From Anastatus disparis (lineage: Eukaryota > Arthropoda > Insecta > Hymenoptera > Eupelmidae): a stretch of 64,000 bases of DNA. The notes under the pieces are model-generated. The model did no database searches. It worked only from the letters and a program-made list of their open reading frames with translations, and was not told the origin of the DNA. The stretch is taken from positions 2,170,001 through 2,234,000 of the forward strand of contig JAFFSR010000280.1 of assembly GCA_017163975.1 (NCBI GenBank). Direction: 5' to 3'. Positions 13,168-25,825 of the stretch are shown piece by piece. Numbering within the stretch: the stretch's first letter is position 1; the number at the start of each line of letters is the position of its first letter. The position numbers and the translations under genes were made by a program.

Positions 13168-14105
13168 CCCTGGTAGAATTTTAAAATAGTTTGCAGCTAG
13201 ATGTTAGCTAATATTAAACAAAATAACTTAATATTAGCTAACCTCTTAACCAGAAACCTCGCCAATATTCTCACCCTCTTAGCTATCTTTTATCAAGAAA
13301 TTAACTAATAACATATATTTATATATATTAAATAAAAATTGTAGAAAGTGAAATATAGCGAGAGCGGAAAATATGCGGGCAGCGATAATCCGATTTTCTT
13401 CCGAGGAGAATATACAACTTTTTTCATACCGGGCAGCAAATTCACTATGAAAAACAAATAATAAATCGTTTAATTAATAATAATTTAAAAAGTGGTACTA
13501 GTTCGCTCTCGCGTAGGACCGCGTGCATCTTTTTTTTAGATTGTGTACGTGCGCGAGTGACACTTTTTTTCTGCTACGTATATGACACTAGTATCTTGTG
13601 ATGATAATTCATAAATAAAAAAAAATCTACGCACTGTTCTCTTACATTCACAACACAATATATTCCCGTGATTATAATTCATATAAATAAAATAAGCAAT
13701 AATTAAATAAGTGTTAAACACAAAAATAAAATCAAATCTCAACCAGAACGCGTTTACAACGAATTAAAGTCGTTTTGACTATCTCTCTCTTTCTACTTCT
13801 CAAAGACTACATAAGAAAAAGAGAGAGAGGGAGAGAAACAAGTTTTACTATATTAAAGAATTGCTCGCTTTTACCATCTCTTTCTCTCTTAACGGTTATA
13901 TAGAAAAAGGAGAGAGACAGCATAATAGTTACTATAATCGTTCACGCGCTTGCGCAAAGCTTCAAACTATATTACCATAACACTTTACTTTTAGTTAACC
14001 AGTTGTCAGCTATAAGTTAACAATGAAATACTTATTTTCTTAGTTAATGAATCTAGCTAACTGTTAATAAGCTAACCAGCCGAGCTGGTTAATTTTCTAC
14101 CAGGG
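13168..14105. mobile_element. Non-autonomous TIR element, CCCTGGTAGAA family (copy 2)
   Basis: The ends CCCTGGTAGAA and TTCTACCAGGG are inverted, with TA immediately outside on both sides (13166-13167 and 14106-14107), consistent with a TA target duplication. It is 938 bp with no transposase. The interior holds GTTAGCTAA-type repeats near both ends and two similar CT/GA-rich blocks at about 13775-13830 and 13870-13920. Same family as 5622-6145 and 41844-41994. Confidence 0.75.
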
Positions 14106-15163
14106 TAACTAAATCTGTTAATATTGTATAAGTCTCTACTTTAAAAGTAATATTGCAGATTAATAAAATAATAAAGTACATGCATTAATATTATAAATAT
14201 AAAGAAAATTTTAATTGTTTCGGCGAAGAAAAAAGATTTGATTGTTTCAGCTTATTTATTTAATAACCAATTAAATTAAAAAGTAATAAAAAATTAATTT
14301 GAAATAAATAAAAGTATTATGCATCACAAGTGCTGCTAAAAATTTATTCTAGAGTTGTGCATTGATATTCCTTTTACTTTCTTTTGTTATGCCTGATGTC
14401 ATTTTCCATTATCATCTACCCTTGCAGGAGAGTAAGAAATATTTTGCTTGAACTGCAAATTCAGATCTGTAAAAAATGTTGAGTACAATATAAATTTTAA
14501 ATTATTTTTAGATTTTTTTACTAGTTATTTGTGTTTTTTATAAAGTTTATGGCAAAATATAAAAAAAAACTTTTTTTTAAATAATGTATTTAACCCTAAG
14601 GGTCACACGGGCTATACCATACCCCACGCGATTTTTGAACTGAAATACGAGTCCTCAAATAAAAGAATATGTGGCTTATCCCCACATCTATCAACAGTTT
14701 GAACCTTTTACTTAAAGACCAGGTACACGCAAAAACTTTTACAGCGTATTTTATAGTGGAGAAGTTGGCTGCATAAATACATATATGTACATTAATTTAG
14801 ACAGTGTCTCCACCATCACTGACAGCATTAGATAATCACTTTGATGATGAGCAGACATCCATCAATCAATACAGTGGAGACACTGTTGTAATGAGTGTCT
14901 AGAGACACTAGAGTGAAACGTAACACGACCGACACCATGAACAGCCAGTTGGCTTGTCGGCTATATAGCAAAACCGGCGCACAGTATATACTGTTTTGAT
15001 TTTTTTTTTCAAAATCAAAGAACTTTGAACAGGAAGGTGACAAGAATATGAATCTTTCTGCATTTTAAAGTTTATCAATATAGAAAAAATAATGTCAATT
15101 TGGGGGGAAAAATTTTTAACCTCGAAAATCAAATATTACTTTCCTGTTTAAAGTTCTTTGATT

Positions 15164-15166
<3 letters not shown>

Positions 15167-15242
<76 letters not shown>
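15167..15242. repeat. (AT)n microsatellite
   Basis: A pure AT dinucleotide run of about 75 bp in the 3' flank of the CACTA transposase pseudogene. Confidence 0.95.
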
Positions 15243-15245
<3 letters not shown>

Positions 15246-15521
15246 AATAGTACACAATGCGGAGCTAACGCGAATTCAACTAAATTCAAATTTAATTTTT
15301 AAACTCTTTTGTTTAAATTCTATCTATTATCAAAATTCTTAAAATTATAAAATACTGAAAAAATTGAATTTATTTTATATTGGAGAATTATTTTAAAATT
15401 ATAAAAAATCAAAATTAAAAAATTCGTAGTCATTTTTTTAAAGAATTTATTTTTACATAATTGAAATTTTACAAATATTAATTTAAATACAAACTTATTA
15501 TAAAGCTGACATTTCAAAGAC

Positions 15522-18305
15522 AAATCTTCGTAGCAATATAATCTATACCATCTATCGTAGTAATTAAAGCAAGTGTTTTAGAAGCTAAGTCATTATATTT
15601 AATAATTTTTTCTTCATCTTTATTTTAAAGAACTCTGTAAGCAAAATAATGCTCATCAAATGCATGAACTAAAAATGGCAAATATCTAAAATAAATGACA
15701 TTATCAACACAATAGACATCCTGAATTTCACCGAATTCAGGCCATATCTCATCTAGTTTTGTTACAATAATTAACCCATGTTCATAGGTATTATCATTGA
15801 TAGTTACACTATTTAATGTAAATTGTTCAAAAGCAAAAGGAAAGTGTTGAAAAATAGTTGTGTTTTCCATCTTAGATCCATGAATTATATTTATTATCTT
15901 ATAGCCATTGTATTTAAGATTTACAAATGCAAATTGTAGTCTTTCGCCAAGAGTTTTTAAAAGATTACGTCTTGATGAAATAGATAATGCAATAGCCATG
16001 ACAATTCTATGCTTTGATTCAAAACGCATAGAACTTATTGCAATTATAAGACCATTCTGTATAATCAATTTCACATAATGAAGAAGCATATGAAATTTTG
16101 CCTTCAATTCACCAAACAGTAAGATGTATAGTTGATGATGCTCTTTTAAAAGTTCCTCTACCCGAACAAGATCAAATTTCGTGATGTAATTAGAAGTAAC
16201 AATTTGTGTTATCTCACGCAATTTTAAATACAATAACTATGTTTCATTATTTTCCAGAATTAAGTGTCCAACAAAAAATGAAAAATATCGAACGAAAAGT
16301 AATGATTCAGAGGCTGACATTTTGAGTCTATTATTTTTAGCACATAGTCTAAATCTATATCAACTGGAATACTTCCTTTTTCGAAATCAAAATCAATGAA
16401 TCTTAACTTGTGGTTTATATAATCGACTGTAAACCTTTTTTCATCAACAATAAATTTCATTAAAATATCAGCCATTTCATAATTAATGACGCCTTCAAAT
16501 AAATCGTGCATTAAATCGGCATTACCATTGTCTATTACGTTGAAATCTTCTAATTTGTGAAAAATACATTCTTCTTTGATACCTGTGTTTTTAGGCTGTA
16601 TATTATTTATATCTAATTGGTATTGATTTTTCGTTCTCAATAAATTTTTATTTTCCTCTACTAACTAGGAGAGTCACAACTCCGGATCATGGATTTTGCT
16701 CAAACTTTGGAATAAGTTTCCAAATGTCAAAATATGAAAGGAAATAGGATTTTAGACACCAACGCTCAATATTTCCCTAGTTACAGGCAATTAAAGAAAA
16801 TCACTAAAAAAGTTACTAGATTTCTAAACGCATATAGTTCTTTAGCATTAATAGCTAGAAGCATGAAACTTTTTTTAAATGAAAGCTGAGCTCAAATCCT
16901 TTCGAAGTAGTAGTTATAGCATGTCAAAATATTATTTTTTCCCAAAGTTATAGCGTGATAAACATTGGACCTGATTTTTCTTTTTAAAATATTAATTAAT
17001 AACAAAAGCTGAAATTGGGTCTAATGTTTATTACGTTATAAGTTTAGGAAAAAATAATATTTTGACATGCTATAACTACTAATTCGAAAGGATTTGAGCT
17101 CAGCTTTCATTTAAAAAAAGTTTCATGCTCCTAAGTATCAATGCTAAGGAACTGTAAGCGTTTGAAAATCTAGTAACTTTTTTAGTGATATTCTTTAATT
17201 GCCTGTAACTAGGGAAGTATTGAGCGTTGGGGTCTAAAATTCTGTTTCCTTTCATATTTTGAGATTTGGAAACTTATCCCAAAGTTTGAAAAAAATCCGT
17301 AATCCGGAGTTGTGATACTCTCCTAGTAAGTATTTAGAAGCTTCTGCACTCACATTGCAAAATCTGCAAAAATGTGTTTTTGAGAAAGACTCTACAAATC
17401 CCAATATACTGTTCATACCAAGGTTATCTCCCATAACTAAGCAAGGTATGAAATGGACTTTGAGGGTTTCATTGTTGACATTAACAGTAATCCCGTTGTT
17501 TCTTAAAAAATTAAGTTCGGTGATTAATGTTTCAAAAATCTTGGAATTTCCAAGCTTTTTTTTAGTTTGTGAAGAAAAAATATCCGTCACAACAATGCTG
17601 TCGATTTTAGATGCAAAATGAGGTGGAAAGCAATTCACTGTAGCATATACAACTCCAATTCGAGTGTTTTTTGCATGAGCACCCATTCTGTTACCACATT
17701 GTATATCATCATACCAAATTTGCAAGGGTAAAACTTCAACATCTTTATTTTTCACATTTCGAATAAAATTTTTAGAAAGTTTCTCCCATAAGGTCCCTTG
17801 AACAAAATTACGAATGACTGTTTTATTCGATTCCAGAAGTTTTTTGTAAGATACACTAGCCTCATAAAGATCCGGTACTTCAAATAACATTTTTAATGAA
17901 TGTGTTAGAGATAGATGAATTGTATTTACAGAATTGCTTTTTAAGATTAAACTGTTTCTATGAACCTTTGCTAAACATTCTTCATGTACAGTAATAATTT
18001 TTGGTTCCACATACAATCCAAGATTTTTGTACAATCGTAATCGGTTTTTATTAGTACTATATTTCTGAAACGGATCTTTGTTGTGTGAAAATATATTATT
18101 TATAATAGAAATGTGTTCCTAACAAAGAACTTATTCGAGAATGCAAAATTTCTTGCAAAAAAGGATTATAAACGTCTTTTATAAAATTTCTAAATAGATT
18201 AACACTAGACGTGATGTCATTTAGTGACAAGTGAAAATTATTGTACAACTTATTTATAATTTTAAAAGCTTCTAAATCCAAATCCATGTCTAACTTAACT
18301 AACAC
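15522..18305 (-). pseudogene. CACTA-type (Tnp2-like) transposase pseudogene, split by a MITE
   Basis: From N to C terminus I see an N-terminal segment (18305-18096), then YSTNKNRLRLYKNLGLYVEP, the core QIWYDDIQCGNRMGAHA, CLVMGDNLGMNSILGFVESF and the FCRFC cysteine pair, ADLMHDLFEGV (16515-16485), the segment VGHLILENNE..LLYLKLRE, and KAKFHMLLHY..MRFESKHR. These resemble a family I know as uncharacterised insect Tnp2-like transposases. The C-terminus runs past 15625 to about 15522 (LASKTLALITTIDGIDYIAT). Breaks: a frameshift near 18096, the 662-bp MITE at 16665-17326, a frameshift near 16320, a TAG where the family usually has Trp (near 16207), and a TAA near 15627. It cannot encode an active enzyme. 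Family assignment is from memory of motifs, not a search. Confidence 0.75.
16665..17326. mobile_element. Foldback MITE, CTAGGAGAGT ends, TAA duplication (copy 1)
   Basis: A 662-bp palindromic element beginning CTAGGAGAGTCACAACTCCG and ending with its near complement. TAA flanks both ends (16662-16664 and 17327-17329). Without the element and one TAA, the flanking transposase frame rejoins exactly (..SKYL and VEEN..). That proves both the boundaries and a 3-bp target duplication. TAA/TTA duplications fit the PIF/Harbinger superfamily. Each arm is about 320 bp, inverted about a centre near 16995. A sister copy is at 51126-51789. Confidence 0.9.
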
Positions 18306-19892
18306 TTTTTTATAAAAAAAAATTATTAAACTTACGTTAATTATTTAAGTAAAACGTTAAATTCCAAAAAACTATCACAGACAGATTTTGCATGGTAGAA
18401 TAAAATATACAATAACTTTATATTACTGTTTATAAACAGCCTGATATCTAGACTCTAAACTAATTGATATTACTGCCAAAAAATTGAAATTAAGAGATAT
18501 AAACTGTACAAAAATGAAGATATTAGGTAACTGTATTTAAATATGAGTTGATACAAATATAATTGTACAATAAACTACTTTTTAACGCTAAAAAACTAAC
18601 TTTAGAAATAACCTTAAATATTGAAAATTTTAGTATCAGTAATTACATATTTTAACGATTTTTAAACTATCAATCTTGTTCAGCCTCTGATCGTTAATTA
18701 TATAATACAGTAGATGTAATATTTATACTTTATTTAAAGATGATACTTGTTTAGTGTCGCAAGGCTTTCTACCTTTACCAATTTTAACTCTTTTAAGCGC
18801 AGTAAACAAATCTGAAATTTGAACAGAAGCAATGCAATTTTTTTGGCCTTTTAATTCGTACACATATCGTTGTAAAAAAGACCAAATATGTAAACAGGCA
18901 GCTGGATACTTCAAATTTAAAACATAAATAAATTTGAAGCAAAAGTCAACTGCTTCAATTCCTGTTTCGAATCTATACAAGATTTTATTTATTGCAACGT
19001 ATGCTGCTGTTAGTGATTTTAAGTCGCCGACAAAAATTATTAAAGGTTGCGGTTCATCAATATTGAAATTACTATAAAAGATTTGTTTTGTTTCAAGAAA
19101 ATCTCTTAACCCATCTTCATCAGTAATCTCCTGCAAAAAAGCAAAATTAAAAATAAAAAATTATTACATTTCATGATTATTTAATTTTTAATCTAGTTAT
19201 GAATTGCAATAAAGTTTCTCACCTGTAAGTGTAAGATAAAACAGTTTGGTATTTCTTAGGTGGAAGGTTTCCAATTTTCAATTTTTTTTTAAAAGTATAA
19301 GGTATTAAACTTGAAAGTAGCAAAAAGGCTAAATTTTAATAATGTACTGAAAAGAAATTAAAAAAATATTGTATCAGTGGGGAAAAGTTTACATTACGTA
19401 ATGAATACAATTAAATTTTAAGAAAAACTAAATATTAATTTACAAATTATAATAATAAAATAAAAAGAAAAATTTTCATTTGAATTTATACTGCTGTTAT
19501 TAGTGTATATAAACAGTGGAATCATTGATATTTACCATTTTCAATGATAATTTAATTTTTTTCTAAAGTATCCTCTAGAATATGGTATTTTGTATTCACT
19601 AACTTAACGAATTTGGGATTGTCAGATCTATTTTCTTTATCATTAGCGCTAATTCTACTTTTTATAATCTTTTTCGCTTTTTTAGTGGGCGATGGGTTCA
19701 ATTCATTGAAATTTCGTGCATAAAATACAATATCTTTAGCAGACCCTAACCAAGTTGTTGTCAACCTGTCTTTCACATGAATTTGTTGGAATTGAGTATC
19801 TTTATCATTGCAATTTATTGCTCTTTTATCAAAATCGAGCTCGATCTAAAATATAGAATGGAATAATTAAGTAAATCTATTTTTTCAATTCA

Positions 19893-19898
<6 letters not shown>

Positions 19899-19944
<46 letters not shown>
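19899..19944. repeat. (AT)n microsatellite
   Basis: An AT run between exon-like blocks of the CACTA accessory gene. Confidence 0.95.
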
Positions 19945-19947
<3 letters not shown>

Positions 19948-20177
19948 CCTGCTGGGATCAAGGCTGCATGATAAAATTTAAAAAAGTAAAACTAACGTTT
20001 CTATATCATGGAACTCAGAAAAGGACAATAAATGTATGTGCAATAAAAATTATAAAAAGAAATTAGTAATATTTTATAGTCTCTACTACAGATTGAAGTA
20101 TACTTTCAATAGCATTATATTCATTTTATATAATTTGGTTAAATATTTTGCGAGTTATTTAAATTTCTGTCAGAGCA

Positions 20178-20179
<2 letters not shown>

Positions 20180-20222
<43 letters not shown>
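20180..20222. repeat. (TA)n microsatellite
   Basis: A TA run inside the CACTA element. Confidence 0.95.
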
Positions 20223-20227
<5 letters not shown>

Positions 20228-22409
20228 TCTTTTTAAGTTATTACCAGATCTTTTACTAAAAATGTTTGTAAAACACTAAGATTTTCAATTATGTCATCAA
20301 AGGTTTTATCTTTATAAAAAGATTGAAATCTATAATTATAAGATAATTTCCAGAGATCCAGTATACTCGTTTTGTTCTGTTATCGTTGTTGCGTTAACGA
20401 TTTTCAAAGCACTTAGTTCTACGTCAGAAACTACAGACTTTGTTTTCCCTAAGAACATCAATTTATAATAATAGAATACAAACGTAAATAATATTAGCTA
20501 AGATACTTTTCATAAATATGTTTGTTTACCTTTATCAGATTTAGTTCTTGGCTGAACTAGTTGAATTAAACCAACTTCAGTTAATCGGATTCTAAGTCTT
20601 GAATAAGCTTTTACCAGATGACCTCCAGCATTTTTTTTAGCCATGCAGTCAATTTTATCGTATAAGATTTTTCGTAGTAAGTGGATCACGATTCAGTAGG
20701 AAATACTTCAACAATGCAGTCAGTAAGTTGTTCGAAGCTTACTGGATTTATTTTAAAATACATATCAATTCAATATTAATTAAAAACAATCACTGTAAAA
20801 TAATATATTCAAGATACTACATAATAATCAATTCTGAATAGAAAATGAAAAAATGTTATCTCATCGACTTGAAATAACATATTTATGAAACATAGTTTAA
20901 GTTTGAAAAGATAAACGAAAAGAATTTAGTAATTTTATTCTAGAATAAATAAATTATAAAAAAATAAATGTCAACAATATTTAGTCTTACGTAAAAAAAG
21001 GCACGCTTTCATTTTTTATACTGATGAACATTTCTCTTTCCGTTATTATGTCACAGAGTTCAATACGAAGTACTCGAAGATTTTTTTTATAATGATATAA
21101 AATCAATTTTCCTCTATCACTTTTGTTTAAAGTAGCAAATGTTGAAATTTCTTGTAAAGCTGTAAAACAATTTCCTCAGTTACTATAGTTGGATATACAA
21201 TATTAAAGGAATACTAATTTTTGTTTACAGTAATACATTTTTTATATATTGATTCGAAAAAATTTAATTAAAAATTAGTGTTTTACAAAAAGAAAAAAAA
21301 TTAATTTAACACATAATTAAAATATGCAATATTATAAGCCTTACAAACAAGAACAAAATGTAACTTGATTTTTAATTTAAAATGATTTTATAATAATTAT
21401 ATTATATTATAATGTTGGCTTTTATTTCTATCATCATAATATGAAGAAATTCCTTCCATCATCCTAAAATCTGATTGTATATTTGCTTCTACTGTATTGA
21501 TAATTTCATCACGAGTTTCTGAAAAAACTGTTTGGACACACTCTATTGTCTCAGTGGGTTTTTTATTCATTAAATAGTTTTTAAATTTGTTAATAAAAGA
21601 TTCTTTTTCAATTTCTTCTGTTAACATTTTATTTATACTATTAACATTTAAGTTATCAAAACTTTCTTCATTTGTGATATCGTAAACTGGAAAGACAGTG
21701 ATTATTTCAATGAAACGTTGTATAAAAACATTATGCATAAATGATTTTACTGTTTAGAATGATTTAATTATTTATTATAATATAAAAACTATCGATAAAA
21801 AAAGTAAAGAAATGTTGAATAAATAATATAACCTCTTTATATGAAATTAAATAAATATTTCTAAGTGTTGCAATATACAATATAATAAACTTACATTTGA
21901 AAATTGGATATAAATTTTCGAATCCCCACTCTTCGATTAATCTTTGAACATAATCCATTTTTCTTATTTTACATTAAAGAATTGTTACTAATCTGCGACA
22001 AAATATGTAAAAGTAATACGCAGCCTAATGGTGATGCTCGATGAGAAAAAAACACTGCCTGAAATAGTTGATATAAGTGCAGCTGCGAAATCGCCTTACT
22101 TCTCAGCAGTGACGGTACCGTTAAAATCAGTGCAGATACTGAATTGAACGGCAGCTATTCTGATATAGTAGATGTGTCTAGTTTAGCGTTCTAAAAAGCA
22201 CTATAGGTATTCAAATTATGATATGATTCATTTATTTACACTCTGAACACATTCAAACAGTGGAATTTAAAAAAGACATCGTTAATATAGCTGCAAAAGT
22301 TTTTGTGTGTAGGTATGATTTCGATCGGCCCCTCAGTGCTTATTCAACCGCTGTTCAAAGCGGACTATCTAAAATCATGGGGTATCCCATACCCTGTGTA
22401 ACCATAGTG

Positions 22410-23045
22410 TCAAAAAAAAATTTTGGAAATTTTTTTTAGTGTTTTTTAAAGTTTAAATTAAAAAACAGGAGTGGCAGTCGTGGGGACTGGCCGACAGAAG
22501 CTATGCTTCCAGTATATATATAGAAACTAGGAAGTTCAAAAATTATAGTTAATTTTTTAATGAAAACTGGTTATTTTTCATTCAATGTATTATGTATTTA
22601 AAAATATATTAATAATATAGTTTATTAATATCAATTATTAAAAAATTAAGAAAGAAATGTTTATACACAGCTTATAAAGTTTCATTGATATAAAAAACGA
22701 AGCAGTAAAACTTTCTAGTTTCTCAAATAAAATATACAGAAATGTACAATACCAAAATTTACGAAAAATTTTTCGTAAAAAAATAATTTTTTAAATAGAA
22801 ACAAAGAATAAAAAATTAAAAAAGAAATTAAAATAAAGATAAAATACTAATTTTGTTTTGTGCTGTAAAATTTTTCTAAGTCATTTTTTTCTATTTTTTT
22901 TACCGTATCAAATAGTTTTTAAATTTGTGGAATGTTTTAACTTTTTTCAATTATTTATAACTATTTAAGAAATAAAGATATGTAAGAAGACTAGGGAAAA
23001 TAAATATTTTTTTTATTAGAATTATATTTTTTTAACTGAGCAAAT

Positions 23046-23100
<55 letters not shown>

Positions 23101-23250
23101 CAGTAAGATTACGAGGAAAGTACCTATACGAAATCAGTAGGTGCAAGTGAGAGGGTATAAGGAAACCTCGTTAACATGAAAACATATTTAGAAAAAGAGA
23201 AACAGTACCCGCTTTGTGTTTACCTATAACGTTCTGGTAGATATAGATAC
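22410..23250. other. AT-rich spacer
   Basis: No gene seen. It contains a TA tract at about 23050-23095. Confidence 0.5.
23050..23095. repeat. (TA)n microsatellite
   Basis: An uninterrupted TA run. Confidence 0.95.
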
Positions 23251-23268
23251 TTTCCTCAAAATTTTACT

Positions 23269-23666
23269 GTGTATATATTATATATATATACACACACACA
23301 CTCACACACACTACAAGCATCAATCGTAGTACATTCAACGCGCACATCCACTTGTGTATATGCACGCATATTCTTAAGCGGGATGGGAGAGAGGGAAAGA
23401 AAGAAAGAGAAAAAAGAATTTAAGTGTTTGTATGTTGATAGAATTATGGCACCCTGTGTCATATTCGTACATTCACACTGGGTGACATTTGGGACTGTCG
23501 ATTTTTATACATTTAGTGCCCCTGCCGTAACGTCGCGTAAGAAGCATAGCTTCAAAAAGTAAGTGTCAAGTGATGATTTGTGAAGTTTTAATTTTTTATT
23601 TTAAATTTAAAGCACGATAAAATATGTTTTCAGATATCATACAATTTCCGCTCGAGGACGGGAGGA
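23269..23666 (+). other. Possible 5' exon and intron upstream of the piggyBac relic
   Basis: A less AT-rich stretch ends with CTTCAAAAA followed by a donor GTAAGT near 23560, then an AT-rich interval ending TTTTCAG near 23631, as if a short intron. The sequence after the acceptor runs to the GAGGA target site at 23662-23666, where the foldback element interrupts it, and resumes at 36599. The 97-aa open frame here resembles nothing I know. It may be 5' UTR of the piggyBac-like relic. Confidence 0.3.
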
Positions 23667-24099
23667 GAGCAATTGAAGGCCCGGATGCAATAAGGGCATT
23701 TACGCTTGAAGCACGCAAAACTAAAGTCACTTGGTAGTAAAAATTTCATTTTCTTCAAATAAATTTCAAAAAATTTGACGTTGTAAAACTCATTATGCCG
23801 CATCTTTTTTATATTAACAGTTTTTTTATAAAATTTTTATTTTTCAAGAAAAAAATTAAAAACAAGAAAATTTTTTACATTAAATTTCAATACTTTTTTA
23901 AACTTAAATCGTTGTAATTCGAGTAAATATTAACCGATTACGCTGAAATTTGAAATATATTTTCTAAATATCATAGCAATACTTATGATAATTATAAAAA
24001 ATGTTAATTCTCAAATTGTTAGTCGCAATTGTTTATTAATTAATACAAATTACAAATTGTGCGTTTATAATGTACTCGAGAAGAAAGTATCGAGGGAAC

Positions 24100-25825
24100 T
24101 GTAACGTCCCCCCTATTCTGATTCTTATTTTTTTTTTAAAAAAACATTTTTTCTATGAGCATTAATATTTTATTTATTTAGAATGAATGAGTTTATTAAA
24201 TTTATTGATGAACTCTTCTTTAAAGTTAAAATTTAAATGAAACATTTTAAAATATAATAATAAGTATTAATTTAACTAAATTCTATATAATTTTAATTGA
24301 ATACAAAAATAGCAATGATTATTAAAAATATTAATATGTCTATGTATATAAGCGAGTACATATGCGTATGTTTCCGTCCGATCGATAAAGATTACCTTAC
24401 AGCAAGAATCGAATTCTATCTTAATGCAAAGGTGTAGCAATTGAAAATATTATTAACTTTCTTTTTAATTTAAACAAATTATTAATAAATATTAGAATCT
24501 CAATAACAATATTTAAATTATTATTTGAAGACGTATTCAGACTTATTAAGAATATTGTATTATAAAATATTTATAGTTTTAATAAATTTATATTTTATTA
24601 TGTTCCAAATTTTATATTTTGTCAATTGTAAATTATAATATTGTAAAATGAATTATTTGAAAATGATTTAAAATGTTTACACATTCAAAAGAAAATAAAT
24701 ATTATCTAAATATTTGATTTCAATAATGATTTTGATTTTTAAATATTTAATTCAAAAACTAAATAAATTTACAATATTATAATATAAATAATATTTGTTA
24801 AGATTATTAATTTTTCACTTGAAATAATAGATTATTTAAAAATAAATATTAGAATATTTCTAATTCGAATTTAAACAAAATCAAATATAAACGAAGTAAA
24901 ATTAAAAGTTTATAAGAATAAAAATAGAAATTTAAGAAATTATTATTAAATTAATTAAAAATCAATTAATAAATGCTTCCTACGACATTGGTTTGTAGTG
25001 GGAGTAGCTTGTGGAAACGCCTTAGCGAAGCAATAAAACTAATGTGTAAAATGTACTGGTAGCGCAGTCCAAGCTAAGCGCCTCAGCAATCAAACATTAT
25101 AATTCTTTTACAAATATTACATACATTATTTTTGTCAAATAAATTACTTCAAATTTACAAACTTCATTTTACATTACAAGATTATTTTGTTGGATTTTTT
25201 AAGCAATTATTATTTTTCTTGAATTCATTTTTTCTACAAAGTTACAAGTTTGAATCTTATTAATTAATATTTTGTATTATTTGCTTCGGAAACAAATCTC
25301 AAACAGATTAAATATTTATTGAATTTGTATTAGTGTGAATCGAATATTTCCAATTGGTTTATCAATTATAAGTAATTTTATTAAAGAATTTTCATATTTT
25401 ATTAAAACCAATATTTTTGTGAGTAGTAGAATTGAATAAAAGTAAGTACTCTTAATTTTGAGTAATATTATTTCTTTACCTTTTTTCATATTATCTATCC
25501 TAAATATATTATCATTAATGATTTCAATTTAATTTCATATTGATTTAATTAAAATCAAGTGTTTCGTTTAACAATTATTTCTTCTATTTTATTTATTAGT
25601 CAACCTGACCACCCAGGAGGTAATAAGCGTTGGGAAGACTAAATAAAAATAATATTCAAATAATAAATAAAATAATTACTATTTAATTGACTAATGCATT
25701 GATTCTACAATTTTAACTTCACAAAATTCAAACCAAGAAAGTATAATTTATTAAAACACCACGAGCTATTAGATAGAAATATCTAGGCTCATTAAAGAAT
25801 TTCTCGCCACTAAGCAGACGTCACA
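24100..25825 (+). repeat. 5' LTR of the Gag-only retrotransposon
   Basis: Begins TGTAACGTCCCCCC and ends GACGTCACA, so TG...CA with short inverted ends. Length 1,726 bp. It is nearly identical to the 3' LTR; I see three substitutions (near 24502, 25127, 25478) and two homopolymer length differences. The sequence directly after it, TTTGGAGGCCCACTGTAGGG, is in the primer-binding position and resembles TGGAGGCC-type sites of insect Ty3/gypsy elements. I cannot name the tRNA. Confidence 0.92.

Larger units (their letters stand above)
18723..21958 (-). pseudogene. Accessory gene of the CACTA element (multi-exon, broken)
   Basis: Several exon-like blocks read leftwards upstream of the transposase. 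21958-21895 starts MDYVQRLIEEWGFENLYPIF with a GTAAGT donor and resembles the start of a SAM-like domain. 21738-21397 is acidic. About 20745-20530 reads SFEQLTDCIVEVFPTE, then a stop, then GGHLVKAYSRLRIRL after a frameshift, with donor GTAAAC. 19845-19552 follows a TTTTAG acceptor. 19130-18723 follows a TTGCAG acceptor and contains QPLIIFVGDLKSLTAAYVAI and CLHIWSFLQRYVYEL. Similar proteins accompany this transposase in other genomes as I recall. The role is unknown, perhaps DNA or partner binding. Whether all blocks form one gene is inferred from order and strand. Confidence 0.5.
14594..22409. mobile_element. CACTA/EnSpm-type DNA transposon, degraded
   Basis: The right end, read inwards on the minus strand, starts CACTATGGTTACACAGGG. 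The left end starts CCCTAAGGGTCACACGGG, a diverged inverted copy. Similarity continues inward (ATACCCCA..GATTTT, then GTACACGCAAAAACTTTTAC against GTACACACAAAAACTTTTGC), so the terminal repeats span about 150 bp with gaps. CACTA ends with a Tnp2-like transposase are the CACTA hallmark. The flanking triplets TAA and TCA match at two of three positions, so the 3-bp duplication is only suggestive. Two minus-strand genes fill the interior, both broken. A Harbinger-type MITE and (TA)n tracts are embedded. Confidence 0.75.

Noticed and set aside
15100..15342. Open frames translating the (AT)n tract as Ile-Tyr repeats
   Set aside because: Produced by the microsatellite.
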